This document shows, one piece after another, positions 1-13,000 of a stretch of DNA of 64,000 bases (position 1 is the first letter of the stretch; the number at the start of each line of letters is the position of its first letter). The translations under genes were made by a program, and so were the position numbers. Below the pieces are notes generated by a model that saw only the letters and a program-made list of their open reading frames with translations, was not told where the DNA came from and searched no databases. The stretch lies in NCBI GenBank assembly GCA_037367355.1, contig CM074698.1, positions 2,790,001 through 2,854,000 on the forward strand, in the 5' to 3' direction. This stretch comes from Neoscytalidium dimidiatum (taxonomy: Eukaryota; Ascomycota; Dothideomycetes; Botryosphaeriales; Botryosphaeriaceae).

Positions 1-961
1 AGGACGATCAAGTGATCCGATACTCCGCACGGCTGCGGGGATGCCCTCAGATGTGGAGACGCAAGCAACATTACCCATTGCAGTAAGCCTAGGGGGAGTT
101 TGACGTCAGCTGCCGCCAGAACCGGATGCCATCGCCTCCTTTGGAACCTGCTATGTTGCGTTGTCGCATCGGCTATGATGTTTCAGCCAATGAAGCACTC
201 GGAATTATGAGGAAGCTGGGCAGAGACTATGTAAGAAGGATCGCAAAAAGCATGATAGGCGGCGCATTAGCTCTATCAGCTGATCATGTTGCACTTTGAT
301 GGTGATGAACTGTCAAACATTCTCCGCTCGGGAGAAATGTGCTGTAGCCGTTTGCCTTAGAGCATGTCAGCAGGCGTGGCACGAGCACCTGGATCCTAGA
401 GATGAATGGAGTTCCACCGGCGTATCATGGAAGACTGAGAAGACGTTGCGATAAGAAATGATGGTCCGACCATGGTGCACGATGGACCTTGCAATGGCGC
501 ATGAATGCATCAAGGCGCCCAACACCCGCAACGCCGTAGTCCCGAACCGAACCTTATTCTAACTCAACAGAGACCGACCTTCCACATGGCCAGTTCCGTT
601 ATTGGTATTGTCTGTCTACCGGTTTCAACGCTCGAAAGTGTCAGTATGGAGATATAAAATCATGTGAGTTTGACTGGTCCACGTTCATCTATGGGAGCCG
701 GTGTTTGCGGGCCATAAGCATCTTCGACGCAGAGTCGAGGACGCACGCCAAGAAAGGAAAGTCTCAGGATTACCGCTTCGTCTGTCGGATACAAAATAGG
801 GGCTATAACGAGCCCCGCCGGAACACATGCAATGATAGGGTCTTGAAATACCCTGCAGCAAACCGCAAGCTGTCCAGCTTCCTGGTTGACGGCTTAATCT
901 TTAGAACTGCATTTCCCCTAAGTTTCTCATCTAGAGAATGAGTTTTGGCATTGAAGACCGT
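1..961. other. Intergenic sequence, no gene recognised
   Basis: I see no sustained reading frame, RNA gene or clear repeat here. The only open frame over 60 codons (705-941, +) resembles no family I know. The stretch lies beyond the 3' end of the acetyltransferase gene, which ends at 962 on the minus strand. Confidence 0.6.
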
Positions 962-1990
962 CTAAACATCACTCTCCTTCCTCTTCTTTGCGTACGCGCC
1001 AGCTTCAGCAGCGTCTTTCTCGCTTGAGGCAAAGGCACGCCAGAATTTCTCCTCGTCTAGGTGGCTCTTCTCTTCCACCTCGGCCTGCTCCTTCATCACC
1101 ACCTCGGCACCCTCAGTCCCGAAATTTGACCCCGCCCCAGTGACTTGCATGCCTCGAATCGCATCTTGGGCAGTCATCATGCCACCGCGCGCGCTAGGGC
1201 TACCGGAGTTGGCGGCTGACGTTGCTGCTGCGGCCTGCTCCGGGTCTGCCCATGTCTCGATTTTTCTGAGAATACGTGCCGGGTTGCCAGCAGCGACGTG
1301 GAACGGCGGGACATCTTTCGTCACCACACTGCCAGCGCCGATTGTAGAACCACGACCGATTGTTACACCTGGCAGTATTGTAGCGTTGCCGCCAATCCAG
1401 CAATCTTCTCCAACATGGATTTCCTTGCCATATTCTGGACCGCGGGTGCCATTACGAACGAGAGGGTCGACCGGATGCGTACCGGAGAAGAAAGATACGT
1501 TAGGGCCGACTAGCGTACGTGCTCCAATCACAACCGGGAGGGTGTCCAGGATGGTGCAGTTGGAATTCATGTAGACATTGCTGCCGAGCTTCACGTTGAA
1601 GCCGTAGTCGAAGTGAAGAGGCCCATCGACCCACGGGTCGTCATCAAACAGCTTGTCATCCTCTTCAGGGGTAGGAGCTTGCGGGGGTAGAGGAGTTGTG
1701 TCGCTGACGATGCTGCGGGGGAGCGACGGTATTAACGACGAGGGTGACGTTGGCAGGAGATGTCGGATTTGAAGGCGCCACCACCGGCTGGTCGGCTCAC
1801 GGAGGTTGGCCACTTACTCTCTCCACAGCTCGACCTGACGTCTACGCGAAGTCTCGCCAGCGTTCATGTAGCGATTGCAAGCCTGCTTGCAACGTTTCCG
1901 GGCAGCGATCAAGTCCAAGCTAAAGGAATGGTAAAGCTCCCCGCGGAGCATCTTGCGCCTGTTCTCCGCTTCGTCGACCTCGACTGACAT
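962..1990 (-). CDS. Maltose/galactoside-type sugar O-acetyltransferase (left-handed beta-helix)
   Basis: Predicted enzyme of 307 residues that transfers acetyl from acetyl-CoA to a sugar or similar hydroxyl; probably cytosolic, as no signal peptide is seen. Two exons: 1818-1990 and 962-1712 on the minus strand, with a 105 bp GT-AG intron. I start at 1990 (MSVEVDEAE) because the N-terminal Mac domain (about residues 9-58, RRKMLRGELYHSF) follows at once; an upstream ATG would add only low-complexity sequence. Hexapeptide repeats of the beta-helix run from about 90 to 195. His137 in SGTHPVD aligns with the catalytic His of the LacA/Maa family, and the family signature GNATILPGVTIG is present. 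Unusually, about 90 residues of Ala/Glu-rich sequence follow the usual end at NPARILRKI. The real substrate in fungi is not known. Family assignment is firm; the exon junction is likely. Confidence 0.88.
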
Positions 1991-2508
1991 GATGGCGGTT
2001 GGAAGTTTGTTCGCGACAGGATGGTAATCGCAAGAAGGAGGAGGTCTGAAGGAGGAGGGACGCACTGCGGGTTGCAGAGCATAAGGCTGAAGCGGAGAGT
2101 CGTTAGCGGCTTATCTTATCTCCGATGATCGGCCGAGGTGCATTCACCGTACCACGTACTGTGTTGGCTCTTCGACGGCGAGTCATCGGTGCAAATCACC
2201 GCCGAAGCCGAGGGTTGCTCACCGCCCGGCTGGGTCGGCTGCTCGAGGCCCCGGCTGCGGCGTCGTCATCGGCTCGTGTGGCTTGGTGTTGTCGTCCTTC
2301 TGACCTCAGACAAACCCAACAACACGCTGCTATTGTCCTCACCCTGCTCTTTGTAGCACTCTCAGCTTCCCTCCAGAGCCCCCGCCCGTCTTCCCGCTCG
2401 CTCGCTATGCATCTTCCTCCGCCTTGACGCCTGAGACCGTGTTAGCGACCATCTCAGTCTTCAGAAGTTGCGCAATACACCAACGCGCCCGCGATCCCTC
2501 CCGAAGCC
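1991..2508. promoter_or_regulatory. Divergent intergenic region between acetyltransferase and Ste14-like gene
   Basis: About 520 bp separating two genes transcribed away from each other, so it should hold both promoters. It is pyrimidine-rich near 2330-2500, as is common just upstream of fungal start codons. I see no specific operator. Confidence 0.5.
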
Positions 2509-3536
2509 ATGCCTGCCTCTCCGAACGGCGCCGCAAACGGCTCTGCCGCACGAAGCGCAGAAGCCAGCCCCAACGACACGAACCCTGGACCATCGATATC
2601 CTGGCCCGTTAACCGTCCAGCGGACCGCGGAAGCTGGACTCCTGAGGTTGACCACCAGATTCGTCTGCGCGAGCAGAAAGACGTGCCCACGCCCACCACG
2701 GCTCAAGCCGTTCAGAGCCCCAGCTTTCCTGTGTCTGCGAGGGATCTCCTCCCCGGCCAACCGCGCTCACTATCGGGCATCGCCTTCCGCGCCTTCGCTC
2801 TTGGGCAGGCTCTTGGTCTCAGCCTGGCCACCGCTTTCTATCTGGGTGCCTTCTCGCATAACCCTGTCTGGCGCGCCCCTTTTTTTGTTGCGGTCCTCGC
2901 CGTCTTTCATTTTCTCGAGTTCTGGACGACAGCGCGGTACAATACGCCCTCTGCAAAGACGCGTAGCTTTCTATTCAGCAACGGCAAAGAATACCAGCTG
3001 GCACACTCAACGGCTTTACTTGAGCATCTTGTCACGCGATTCTTTTTCCCGGTCTGGCACGACAAGGTCACGACGGCGGGTCTGACGACACTATCAGGGA
3101 TAGCGTTGATCGTGCTGGGGCAGACGGTGCGCAGTGTGGCGATGGCCCAGGCAGGCACCAACTTCAACCACATGGTACAGAGCAGGAAGAACAATGGGCA
3201 CGAGCTTGTAACAAAAGGTGTGTATGCGTGGTTACGACATCCGGCCTATTTCGGTTTCTTCTGGTGGGGATTGGGAACACAACTCATGCTGGGAAACATT
3301 GTATGTTTCGCAGGATATGCGGGGGTTCTGTGGCATTTCTTTAGCCATCGAATTATGCGTGAGTCTAACCGTCCTTGCTTTTCCCGCGCCTTCATGTCTC
3401 CAGGAGATGCGTTTCAGTGCGAAAGTACTAACAGGTTTCTGACACAGACGAAGAGAAATTCTTGGTTAATTTTTTCGGAGACGACTATCGAAAATACCGT
3501 GCAAGGACGAAAGTCGGTATCCCTTTCATCCCGTAG
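2509..3536 (+). CDS. ste14: Protein-S-isoprenylcysteine O-methyltransferase (Ste14/ICMT)
   Basis: Membrane enzyme of the endoplasmic reticulum that methylates the C-terminal prenylcysteine of CaaX proteins (Ras, Rho, a-factor-like pheromones) with S-adenosylmethionine. Exon 1 is 2509-3358 and exon 2 is 3448-3536. The 89 bp intron has donor GTGAGT, branch sequence AGTACTAAC and acceptor CACAG. The spliced protein is 312 residues. Family features: several hydrophobic segments from about residue 90, the substrate-loop motif SNGKEYQLAHS, the core RHPAYFGFFWWGLGTQ near residue 242, and the family's C-terminal signature, which appears only after splicing (HEEKFL, FFGDDYRKYRARTKVGIPFIP overall). The first about 85 residues are Ser/Pro-rich, longer than in yeast Ste14. 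The fit at the C terminus confirms the intron. Confidence 0.93.
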
Positions 3537-6509
3537 ACTCATGTTACCATTCGAACGATGATTGACTTGACGCTGTACAACATGACGAGACGGATGCTCT
3601 CATGCAGGGTCTTTAGGGTTTTATTTCACACTCGTCTGTCTCATTAGAGCAAGACAATCCGTTTCCTTTAGATCGTCCTGGCGTTGGTTAGAGATGTGAA
3701 CGTTGACTTGTATATGCCGCCTTCCTCTTCTTTCGTTGAATTCGCATGATACTTTCGATTGCGTAACTGTGTTCCCACATTTAATACCTGCGGATGGCTC
3801 CGTAGGCCGAACCGTCCGCCCGCTGCAGCGCAAAGACAGAATTCCAGAAGGATTCCACGGCCGAGCGCTTATGCAGCCGAGACGTCGGTTTTAAACACTG
3901 CAGCTGCGCGTACCATGCAGGAACCCGCGCCTCCAATGCGAAAGGATGCTTTTTGTGTTCTTCGGGCAGCCCCTCTTCTCTGCATGATTGTCGGGATATG
4001 GTCTTGTCATGGAAAAGGAAGGCATGGCTTGCGAGGCTGAACTGTAAAGCATTGTCGGATGCAACGCACAGGAGCCGAAGGCGAGCGTCTTCGGCGCGGC
4101 CAAGTCAGGTCGAGTCGCACAAGGGCTACACATCAAAAGCTTCGACCCACGCGGGTGAGATTGCATGGACGATGCCCAGGCGAGTGCGGCGCATGGCGCC
4201 CAAAGCACGACTCGTGTCAGATGGATGACGACAGCTGCATCGTGGTGAGCTCACCAAGAGAGATAGGGCTGTCGACTACATTGCCATTCGAGTCGTGAAA
4301 GTAGCCTTACTATCATGGTTAATCTACTTGACTGCAGAGGTGCGAGCCCAGAACTCTCGAAGCTTTTCAGTCTGCATATCCCCCCATACGCGTTGTTCTT
4401 CACATGCTCATCTTATTCTGATTTGGCTCAGAGACATCCTTGCGGCGTGTTCCCAAGATGTTTGGGCTAGAAATTTGCATTACGAGCTGGCGCCGAAGCA
4501 TGGGAGAGCGAGCGTCTGGCCGGGGGGCGGGCGGTCGAGCAGCTATGACCTTGACTGTACGACGTGAAGCGCCAAAAGTAAGTTTGAAGACGAACGGCAC
4601 AGCTGATGATCAGAACTCGCTCCAACCACGCTGACCACACCCTCTCTGGGATTTGCTTTTTCCGGATCTTCGCGGCGCCATGTGAGCAGCCATCGCGATC
4701 ACCGAATGAAGATCATCCCCGTGCAGCGCATGATGGTCGTTGAGCGGAGTTAGACGTGCCTCTTCGGGGCGGTATCATCCAGGTACACGAGGGCTTGTGG
4801 CGTCCTGGCGGCGGCGGGTTCGCTTATCAATGTCTCATCAGCTGTCCGTCCAGCAGCAGCTCGCACGCCTGCACATGACGGGGGCCAAGCGGCGAACCAG
4901 AGGTGCGGCACAGCCCCGGTTGCGGGCTGCGGGCTGCGGGTCGCAGGCCGGGGCGCCCGTCGCTCTGGCGCAGCCGCAACTCCGATATGTACGTGACAAG
5001 GCTGACGGAGTGATTTAATATACCAGCCATCACGAGCGGGTTTCCCGGGCTGGATTTTTCCCTTCCAATCCCGGGAGCTGGCCGCCCAATCCCGACCGGC
5101 GATGCTGCCCCATTCCGTAACAGAGTCGCAACGGGCATAGCCGTGGTTCGAAAGAGAAGACGGCAAGACGGGCAGCCTGCAAGGATGGCGAACCATCCAC
5201 GTGGATCAGCAGGCCGGGGAGGACGACCGTCCGATGGGCAGCTGTCCAGTGGCAGAGCGCCCTGGGCCTCCTCCGTTGCGATGCATGACGCAGAGTGTTT
5301 TCGCTGGCGGGCCGCGGGGCCTAGCGTTCGCGGGTGGGGTGGTGGTTTTTGTTAGAGAAAGCTCGTATGGCAGAATGAGGAGGCTGTTCTCAAGCTTTCG
5401 CAGGCAGGGCGCTCATATGGACCTACTGTGCACAGGCAGGGCTAGTCCGTTCGGGGCAGCTGCGGCCGTTGCGCACTTCCCTCGCTTCCATGCACGAGAT
5501 ATAAAGGCATGGGCCGGCCAACATTAGCAGGGTTTCCGCGGCCAACGAGGGCCCGTTGCCAGTCTTCTCCTCGTCCTCCTCCAACGCCTGCACCGGCCAC
5601 TCACTTCCCAAGCCAGCCGACGCCTCGTCGCGCTGCTCCCGGTGGCCGACTGCGCCCGCGCGCACCGAGCACACACACACATGGGTATCCCATCCGCCCA
5701 CTTGGCCGCTCCTCCCCCCAGGTTTCAGAGCTCGGAGCAGCCTTGACTATCCGGCCCGCCAGCGCCACCAAAAGCTGACCCGCCAACGACAGGGCGTCAC
5801 CGCGCGGGGTCATAGCTCCTCGTTCTTGTGTACGTGTGTGTCGTTGGCGTTTGAGCTGTGGAGCCTGTGAACATGTGTCAAGCGCTCTCCCCAAAACCCG
5901 CCGCAATGCCGTTCCGATGGGCCTGTCCAAGGCTGCGCCCGTCTGCTGCCGCTCAAGCCCTCAAGCCCCATTGGCCTAGGAGGGCGTCTCGTTAACAGCT
6001 GTTCCCAACATCTGGGTCCGGCACGTATGTGACCACCTGCCAACGTGCTTATATACGCCGCCCGGCCCTCACCGCGGCCTGTCGCCCTAAGTCTGGGGTG
6101 ATGGGGACCTGCTGGAGGGTCCCGGATCGTCCATAGTGCCTGTTACACATCGTGCCTTTCTGTGCGCTCAGCTTCGGAGATCCGTTCCTTTTTCTACCCT
6201 ACCTCTCACGGTCTTCCTAAGCCCACGTCTTATCTGCTATTGCTCGTCCCTTCTCGCCTTACCTGCTCCTTGCTCTCTCCCTGCTCCGTCGACTGCCTGT
6301 CAGCTCCACCTCGACCACACCCGCTCATCGCGAGGACCAGGCCGCGATGACTTCAGGAACAACTTCCCACCACCGACAGACCCCAAAAGATTGATGGGAT
6401 ATCATTCCTGCTTCGCCGCAGGACCAACAAACTTTACCTCAAGACCTAATTGATTAAAAGAGCTGAGGGAAGCCTAGACACTGGGGAAACCCCACACCTC
6501 TCTAACCAA
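3537..6509. other. Intergenic region, about 3 kb, no gene recognised
   Basis: Only short open frames on both strands without family resemblance; many lie in GC-rich sequence where chance frames are expected. A short heptamer repeat (GCGGGCT, two exact units plus a variant) lies at 4922-4942. The last several hundred bases (about 6130-6500) are C/T-rich and probably form the promoter and leader of the amidase gene. Confidence 0.55.
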
Positions 6510-8680
6510 ATGTCTCCGACTCCCTCAACCACCAGCAGCATGGACGGCCAGTTCCCCTTCGACACGCTCACGGCCTCGGCAACCGCGCTGTCCCGCCTTC
6601 TTCGCGCCGGCAACCTGACCTCGGTCGAGCTGGTCGACGTCTACCTCGCGCAGATCGAGCGCCACAACCGCAAAGGGCGGCAGCTGCGCGCCATCATCTC
6701 GACCGCCCCGCGCTACCACCTCTTCGCCATCGCGCGGCGCCTGGACGACGAGCGCCGCGCGGGCAAGGTGCGCGGCCCCCTGCACGGCCTGCCCGTCATC
6801 GTCAAGGACAACATCGCCACCGACTCGCTGGCCCAACAGCTCGATACCACCGTCGGCTCGTACGCCTTTGTGGGCGCAAAGCCGCGCCGGCCGGCCGCCG
6901 TTGTCGAGCGGCTGGCGGCCAAGGGGCTGATCGTGCTCGGCAAGGCCAACCTGAGCGAGCTGTGCGGCCTCAAGAGCCCGGAGATGATGCCTGGGTGGAG
7001 CGCTGTCGGGGGCCAGACGCAGTCGCCCTTCGTTGCCCGCCGCCTCGAGAAGGGCTGCCTGATCTGGGATCACACCGCGCCGGGCGGCAGCTCCGCGGGC
7101 TCCGCCGTCGCCGTCGCCGCCGGCTTCGCCCCGCTGGCCATCGGCACCGACACTGTGGGCAGCATGATCACGCCCGCCAACCGCGCCGCGCTGTACGCCC
7201 TCAAGCCCACCGTCGGCGAGGTGCCCATGGACGGCGTGTTCGCGCTGAGCCGGAGCTTCGACGCCGTCGGCGGCATGGCCAAGAGCGCGAGCGATCTGAC
7301 GTTCTTGATGGATGCCCTCATGGAGCCCGTGGGCAAGGAGCTGGAGACGACGCCGCTGAGGTATCGGCTGTTCCAGGTCAGGAGTCAGTGGTCCGGGCTG
7401 AGGGTTGGGTTCGTGGATCCGGCGATTTGGAAGGTAGGAAAGGACTTTTCGAGGTTGAACGCGGATGCCGAGAAGTATATGGTACGAGTTACTGCTTTTC
7501 TGTTCGTCGAGGTCTTTTCAGATGGAGAATGTTGATGTACCTGTCCTACTCAGGGTTTGCGAGTTGGGCTGACTTGAGCTGGTTGCTGCAGATGAACATG
7601 TACGAAATGGCCATCCACAAGATACGGGACCACGGTGCCGTGGTGTCATACCCCGTCCAGGCACCTTCTCCACAGGTCTTCAGGAACAGCGGCCCCATGA
7701 GCAGCTTTGAGATAGTAGCTTGTAAGTCCATTTAGCCGTTTTTACCTGGTGCCTTTTACTCTTCGCTGATTAGGTTACCTTTCAGATAAAGAATTCAAGC
7801 AAATTATTGCCGAGTTCTTTGCCAATTTAGAGGACAGCAGAGTACGCTCTTTAGCCGGTCTAATCGAGTTCAACGCCGAACATCCAGACATCGAGCTACC
7901 GAAGACCTGCCCAGACCAGGACGACCTGATTGCGGTGCTAAGCGAGAATACCCCTGATAGCGTTGCGAGAGACCATCTGGCTAGTCTAAGACGACTAGGT
8001 GGTAAGGAGGGAATTGACCTGGTGTTGGACTACTACGGTATCGATGTGCTGGCGGCCCCGGGAGATAGTGCGTTGTGCGAGCTAGCGGCCGCAGCTGGTA
8101 TGTCGATCTTCTTCAATCATAACTGCAAAATATAGAGGGGAAAAATGGAAGATATTAATCAAGTCCTCGTTTAGGCTATCCCGTTGCCGCCGTCCCCCTC
8201 GGTGCCCTTCGAAGCAACGGTCGCCCCTTCGGCATCGCTCTAACCGCTCGCGCCCACCAGGAGAGCAAACTCCTGCACTTTATGACCGCGTGGGAAACCG
8301 TCTTTCCCGACCGCCCGAAACCGCTCCCGCTCGACTCTGTGCCCTTTCCCAAATCGGAGGAGATGCTCCCTCCCGATGGTCCCGTCATCAAGGTCATTTT
8401 GAAGGAATGGGATACGCGGGATTTCAGGCAGAGCAGCGATGCGTTGACGAATTGGCTCAATGCAAGGTGGCGGAAGAGCGGATACAGTCTAAGCATGGAG
8501 ACGGTGTATGAGATTTTGAAGACGAATGGGCGGAAGGCGTTCAGAGGGTTGGGGGACGAGGCGCAGGGGGCGTTCGCGAGGAGAAAGCTGTGTGAAGGGG
8601 ATGGTGAGGATGGTGTTGGCGGTGCAGGTAGGGACGGACAGAGTTTGGGTGGGGAGGTGAGGCCACCTCTCATGCTCTGA
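6510..8680 (+). CDS. Amidase-signature family hydrolase
   Basis: Enzyme of the amidase signature family (fungal acetamidase, fatty-acid amide hydrolase and GatA belong here), hydrolysing amide bonds of an unknown substrate. Four exons: 6510-7481, 7592-7721, 7786-8097 and 8175-8680; phases agree and the product is 639 residues. The Ser-cisSer-Lys triad is visible: Lys99 in PVIVKDNIATD, Ser194 in GGSSAGSAVAVAAG, and Ser218 in GTDTVGSMITPA. The last motif has Val where many relatives have Gly. The conserved YPVAAVPLG near the C-terminal third is created across the last intron. About 110 residues after the usual end (Gly/Asp/Glu-rich) are not typical. GatA function is unlikely because the motif around Ser218 and the C terminus differ. 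An ATG at 6540 is an alternative start. No signal peptide seen. Confidence 0.9.
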
Positions 8681-10070
8681 TGCGTGTTGGCAAGGTATCA
8701 ACAGGGATTTTTGTACTGCATGGTGTCTTCTGGCGTATGTGGGAAGGAGGCATGATACCATCGGAACTCAGGTCAAGGGGGGGCGGCCGGTATGTAAGGA
8801 ATTTCAACTACGTGCCAGTTCCTAGACTCAACATCCGAGCTTTATCGTTCCAGCTGGGCCCGTTGGGATAAAGCAAACTTTGTGACAGTGGGATAAAACC
8901 ACTAGCTGGTGTAAGACTAGCACTATTAGCGAAATTTCTGTTCTATTTCCCATTATGGGAATCTGGAGCATCGCCGATCAATGTGTTTCATTAACTGTTG
9001 AGTTTCATTGGGGTGCTGTGACTTATTCACCAGCAGTGTCGTCAGGCTTCTCCGTCGTAAGAGCCCATGAACATCAAGAGGATCCTGATCCCTGCCGATA
9101 ATGCTGGGTCGGAGGTTGCTTAATAGACTAGAGACGCCAGCTTTTCTGGGAGACTGTGGTTACTTGAAATCCCTGGGCAACTTCGAATATCATCAAGTTT
9201 TTATAGACGCCTCCGCAACAGTTTTGGAATAGCAGCCCCATAGCGGGACCTCCGAAGAGGAAAAAGCCACGTCGACATGGTTCGCCGATTCATGCAGAAA
9301 GTGCAGTTCGAAAAAAAAAAAAAAAGAAGGGGGGGGTCTATTGAACTCTTCAGGTACAATGGATGGAATCCAGTGAACGGTAGGAACCAGGGCACCAATT
9401 GCGAGGACATGTGATGGCCAGAAAATATAGGAGCTGCAGAGGATGACACGACGTTGGTCCCTTGATTGACGCGGCGGGTGCAAGCCAGGGTGAACCCAGC
9501 AGAAGCCGCGATAGAGGCACACGTACCAGGCACCCGGAGAGCGCTATAGGAAGCCCACTTTCGGCAGGTACGTGGACCGTGCAGGGGCGAGTAGGATGTG
9601 TTTGAAGATTGAAACTTTCGCAGAGCTCAGAGCTCATGAGTGGCCGCGGCGGGGATGGCGGCGGTGCTGCCGGGTAGCACTGGCGCGCCAGGCGGGATGA
9701 AACGCGGCCCCTCCGCCTCTCTCCCCCAGCACTCACCAGCGGCCAGCGCATCTGACGACACCCCCAGCGCTAACTCGGCGCTCGCTCTCAGAGCTCGTGT
9801 GCGCTTCTCTCCGCGCTCAGCGCCCGTCGTCGATCATCAGGTGCCGGAGCCAGCTCGACTGTGGAGCTCAGACGGCAGCTCAGTTTCCGGAATCGACCAT
9901 CGTCTCCATCCGCCAAGCGGACAGCGAATGGCGCTACACACCGCTGACTGTGCTTGTGCTGCGAGCCCTGGCGACCACCACCACCACCCACAGCTGCCGG
10001 CAGCACAATCGCTCGCTATACCACACCACCAAGCCGCACAAAGTCGCGCAGGCCGCGCGCCCCCGTCGCC
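8681..10070. other. Intergenic region upstream of the RING/ZZ/SH3 gene
   Basis: About 1.4 kb. No gene recognised. It holds an A15 tract (9311-9325) followed by a G run, and a 16 bp CAGAGCTCAGAGCTCA element at 9621-9636, about 435 bp before the next start codon. The last about 350 bp are C/A-rich and likely leader sequence. Confidence 0.5.
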
Positions 10071-13000
10071 ATGGCCGGAGCCCCGCAGAACGCCCCGCTG
10101 ATGGACCTGGAGAAGGAGCTGTCGTGCTCGGTAAGTGCGAGACGATAAAGAGAGTGTGTGAGGAAGAGCCCAGAGAGTCAGGACCGTGGGCACGGCCGGC
10201 GGATCCCCCAGCTTCCTCATTCCGCTGCCCTCAGCACGGGCGCGTGCTCGCTGCATTCCAGCCCACCCTCGCTGACCGCCTGGCAGATCTGTACCGATGT
10301 GCTCTACCAGCCGCTGACCTTGCTTGACTGCCTCCATACCTTCTGCGGCGCCTGCTTGAAGGAATGGTTCTCGTGGCAGGCCCAGAGCGCCACCACCAAC
10401 ACCAACCATCCGTACACTTGCCCGTCGTGCCGCGCCTCCGTGCGCGCAACCCAGCCCAATGCCACCGTTACCACCCTCCTCGACATGTTCCTGCAGGCGA
10501 ACCCGAGCCGCGGCAAATCGGAGCAGGAGAAGGAGGACATGCGCAAAATCTACAAGCCCGGCGACAACGTGCTTCCCAAGCTGCGGAGGAGGAGACACGA
10601 CTCGGAGGATGAGGAGGATCGCCGCATCCTCGAGGAGGTGCGTCAGATCAGCCTGCAAGAGGTCGGCGTGAGCAGCGGCAGCGACAACCTCAGCCCGCCC
10701 GCCGAGCCCCGCCGCAGGGATCGAAGCCGCGAGCGCGAGGAGAGACGTCGCAGAGCTCGGGACGCTTCGGCCTCCAGGAATCCGCAGAGGGAAGCTGTCA
10801 GCAGCCGCGACACCTCGCCCCGCCCCCGCCGCGTTGTCGAGCACCAATCCAGCTTGCGCTCTCTCTTAAGCGCATCAGATTTTGATTCTCAAGAGATGGA
10901 GGAGGAGATCATGCGCCAGATCAGAGAGGACGGCCTGCTGGACGGCATCGATCTGGAGAACATCGATGCTTCCCAAGAGGAGGAGATTACTGAGAGGATC
11001 GCGGCCGCGTTCCGCCGCCGCCAGAGGGAACGGGAGAGAGCCAGGTTAAGAGCAAGGCATGAGAGATCTCGGAGTGACAGTAATCATTCGGCAACGCGTC
11101 AGCAAGATGGAGATCGGCCTTCAAGGAGACCGCGACCTCGAGCTGAGAGCGCTACCCATGAAGCAGTGCAGCAAGCAGCACAGTCTCAATCTCAATCTCA
11201 AGCACAAGCACAATCTCAAGCACAAGCACAATCTCAAGCTCAATCTCAGCCTCAGTCGCAGTCCAATTCGCACTCCCGCCCCCCGGTGTCGCGTCCGCAT
11301 CTATTTGAGGCTGTCAACGGAGGTTCACGAGAAGGTTCACGAACTCGCTCCTCCAGCCAGGACAGTAATCGTTCTAGCCGCCGTCACAATCCAAGAGGCT
11401 TATCCATTGACTCGACCAGGCCTGCCGCTCGCTCGGCCACCGATCTAGGCAACCGTCCGCAGACGACTCAGGAAGGGGCAGCAGTGGAGAGGCACCGACC
11501 AAGTCAGAATGACCGAAGGGTGACTGACCCTGAGCGTCATGTCCGTGCTTCGGACGTTGTGCTTAGTAGGCAGCAAGCAACAAGCTCTGCTGAGAATTCT
11601 CCACGTCGTGCTGCATTCACTACAGAGACATTTAGCAGTCCTCCACTAAACACGCCTGCAGCTGTTACAGAAGCCCATGCTAGCCTTCGCCAGTTCCCTG
11701 GGCCACTCTCAAGATACGCAGTCACAAGTCATCCTGTGCCAGCACCTGTCAGAAGGTACAACAGCTCTGACTCTGGAAACGTGAGTGCGAGGCCTTCATC
11801 CTCTGGAAACTCTGGTCCGCATGCCACTTACATCGAGCCCTCAATCTCGTGCAATCGCTGTCGTAAAGAGCATATTGAATACACTCTGCACTATCACTGC
11901 CGAAAATGCGACAATGGCAAATACAATCTTTGCTTGCGGTGTTACCGCCAAGGGTTGGGCTGTAAGCATTGGTTCGGATTTGGCCCCGCAGCTTGGGCAA
12001 GATACGAACGAAGAGCTCCTCCAGGGGGCTACCCCCCAGGCCATGAGCATCCGCATTTCCTTGCTGGACACCGCTACACTAGGCCTAAGAAGGAACCGGT
12101 GAGTTCGGGTTCTGGTGATAACCTCCTAACGGAGGAGGATCCGTCTCAGCGTCTACAAGCCGGCGTATTCTGCGACATTTGCCTTGCTTTCGCTAATGGA
12201 TGCTATTGGAAATGCGACGTTTGCAACGAAGGGGCATGGGGCTACTGCAATGACTGTGTAAACCAAGGACGGCACTGTACACATCCTTTACTGCCGCTCC
12301 AGCATCGGCCTTCTGCGACTAACGCCGTCAGCAACAATACATCCGCACCCTCTTCCCCTGGCTTGTCATCCACGAGCCAGCCACCTATAACTCCTAAGTC
12401 AGCTTCACTCATCCGTGGACCGGGCACGCACACTCTCGCGGGCCTTCTTTTCCGTCCCCTAACCTTCAGTACCCTCTGCGATATCTGTACATATCCCATC
12501 CCACCTTCTCACACTCGCTTCCACTGCCAGAAATGCAACGGTGGGAACTCCGACATCTGCACCTCCTGCTACCACAACCTCGTCGCCTCCGGCCGCATCT
12601 CTCCGGAGAATGGCCACAACGGCTGGCGGCGCTGTCCCCGCAACCACCGCATGGTTGTCGTGGGATTCGAGGACAGAGATGCCGGTCAGCGGCGCATTGT
12701 GACCCGCGATCTGGTCGGCGGACTCGCAATGAAGGACACTGGTACTACTACCACGCCTTCTGGTCCGCCTGACACTGGTTCTCCGACCGTCACTCAAGGG
12801 CCACCACCTCCTGACCCGGCGGCTGCAGGTGCGACAAGCCCGGTCGACGCCTCTGGCCACGCATGGAGGTGGCGAGACACGGATGGCACGATCCGCAAAG
12901 CTCGCGTGCGAACCGGCCTCATCCGCTCCAATTCTGCGACTTCCACAACGTCCATACCCAGAGATAATAACTACAATGGCAACGGCAGCAACAACAATAA

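Noticed and set aside
1140..1574. 144-codon plus-strand frame
   Set aside because: It is antisense to the well-supported acetyltransferase coding sequence.
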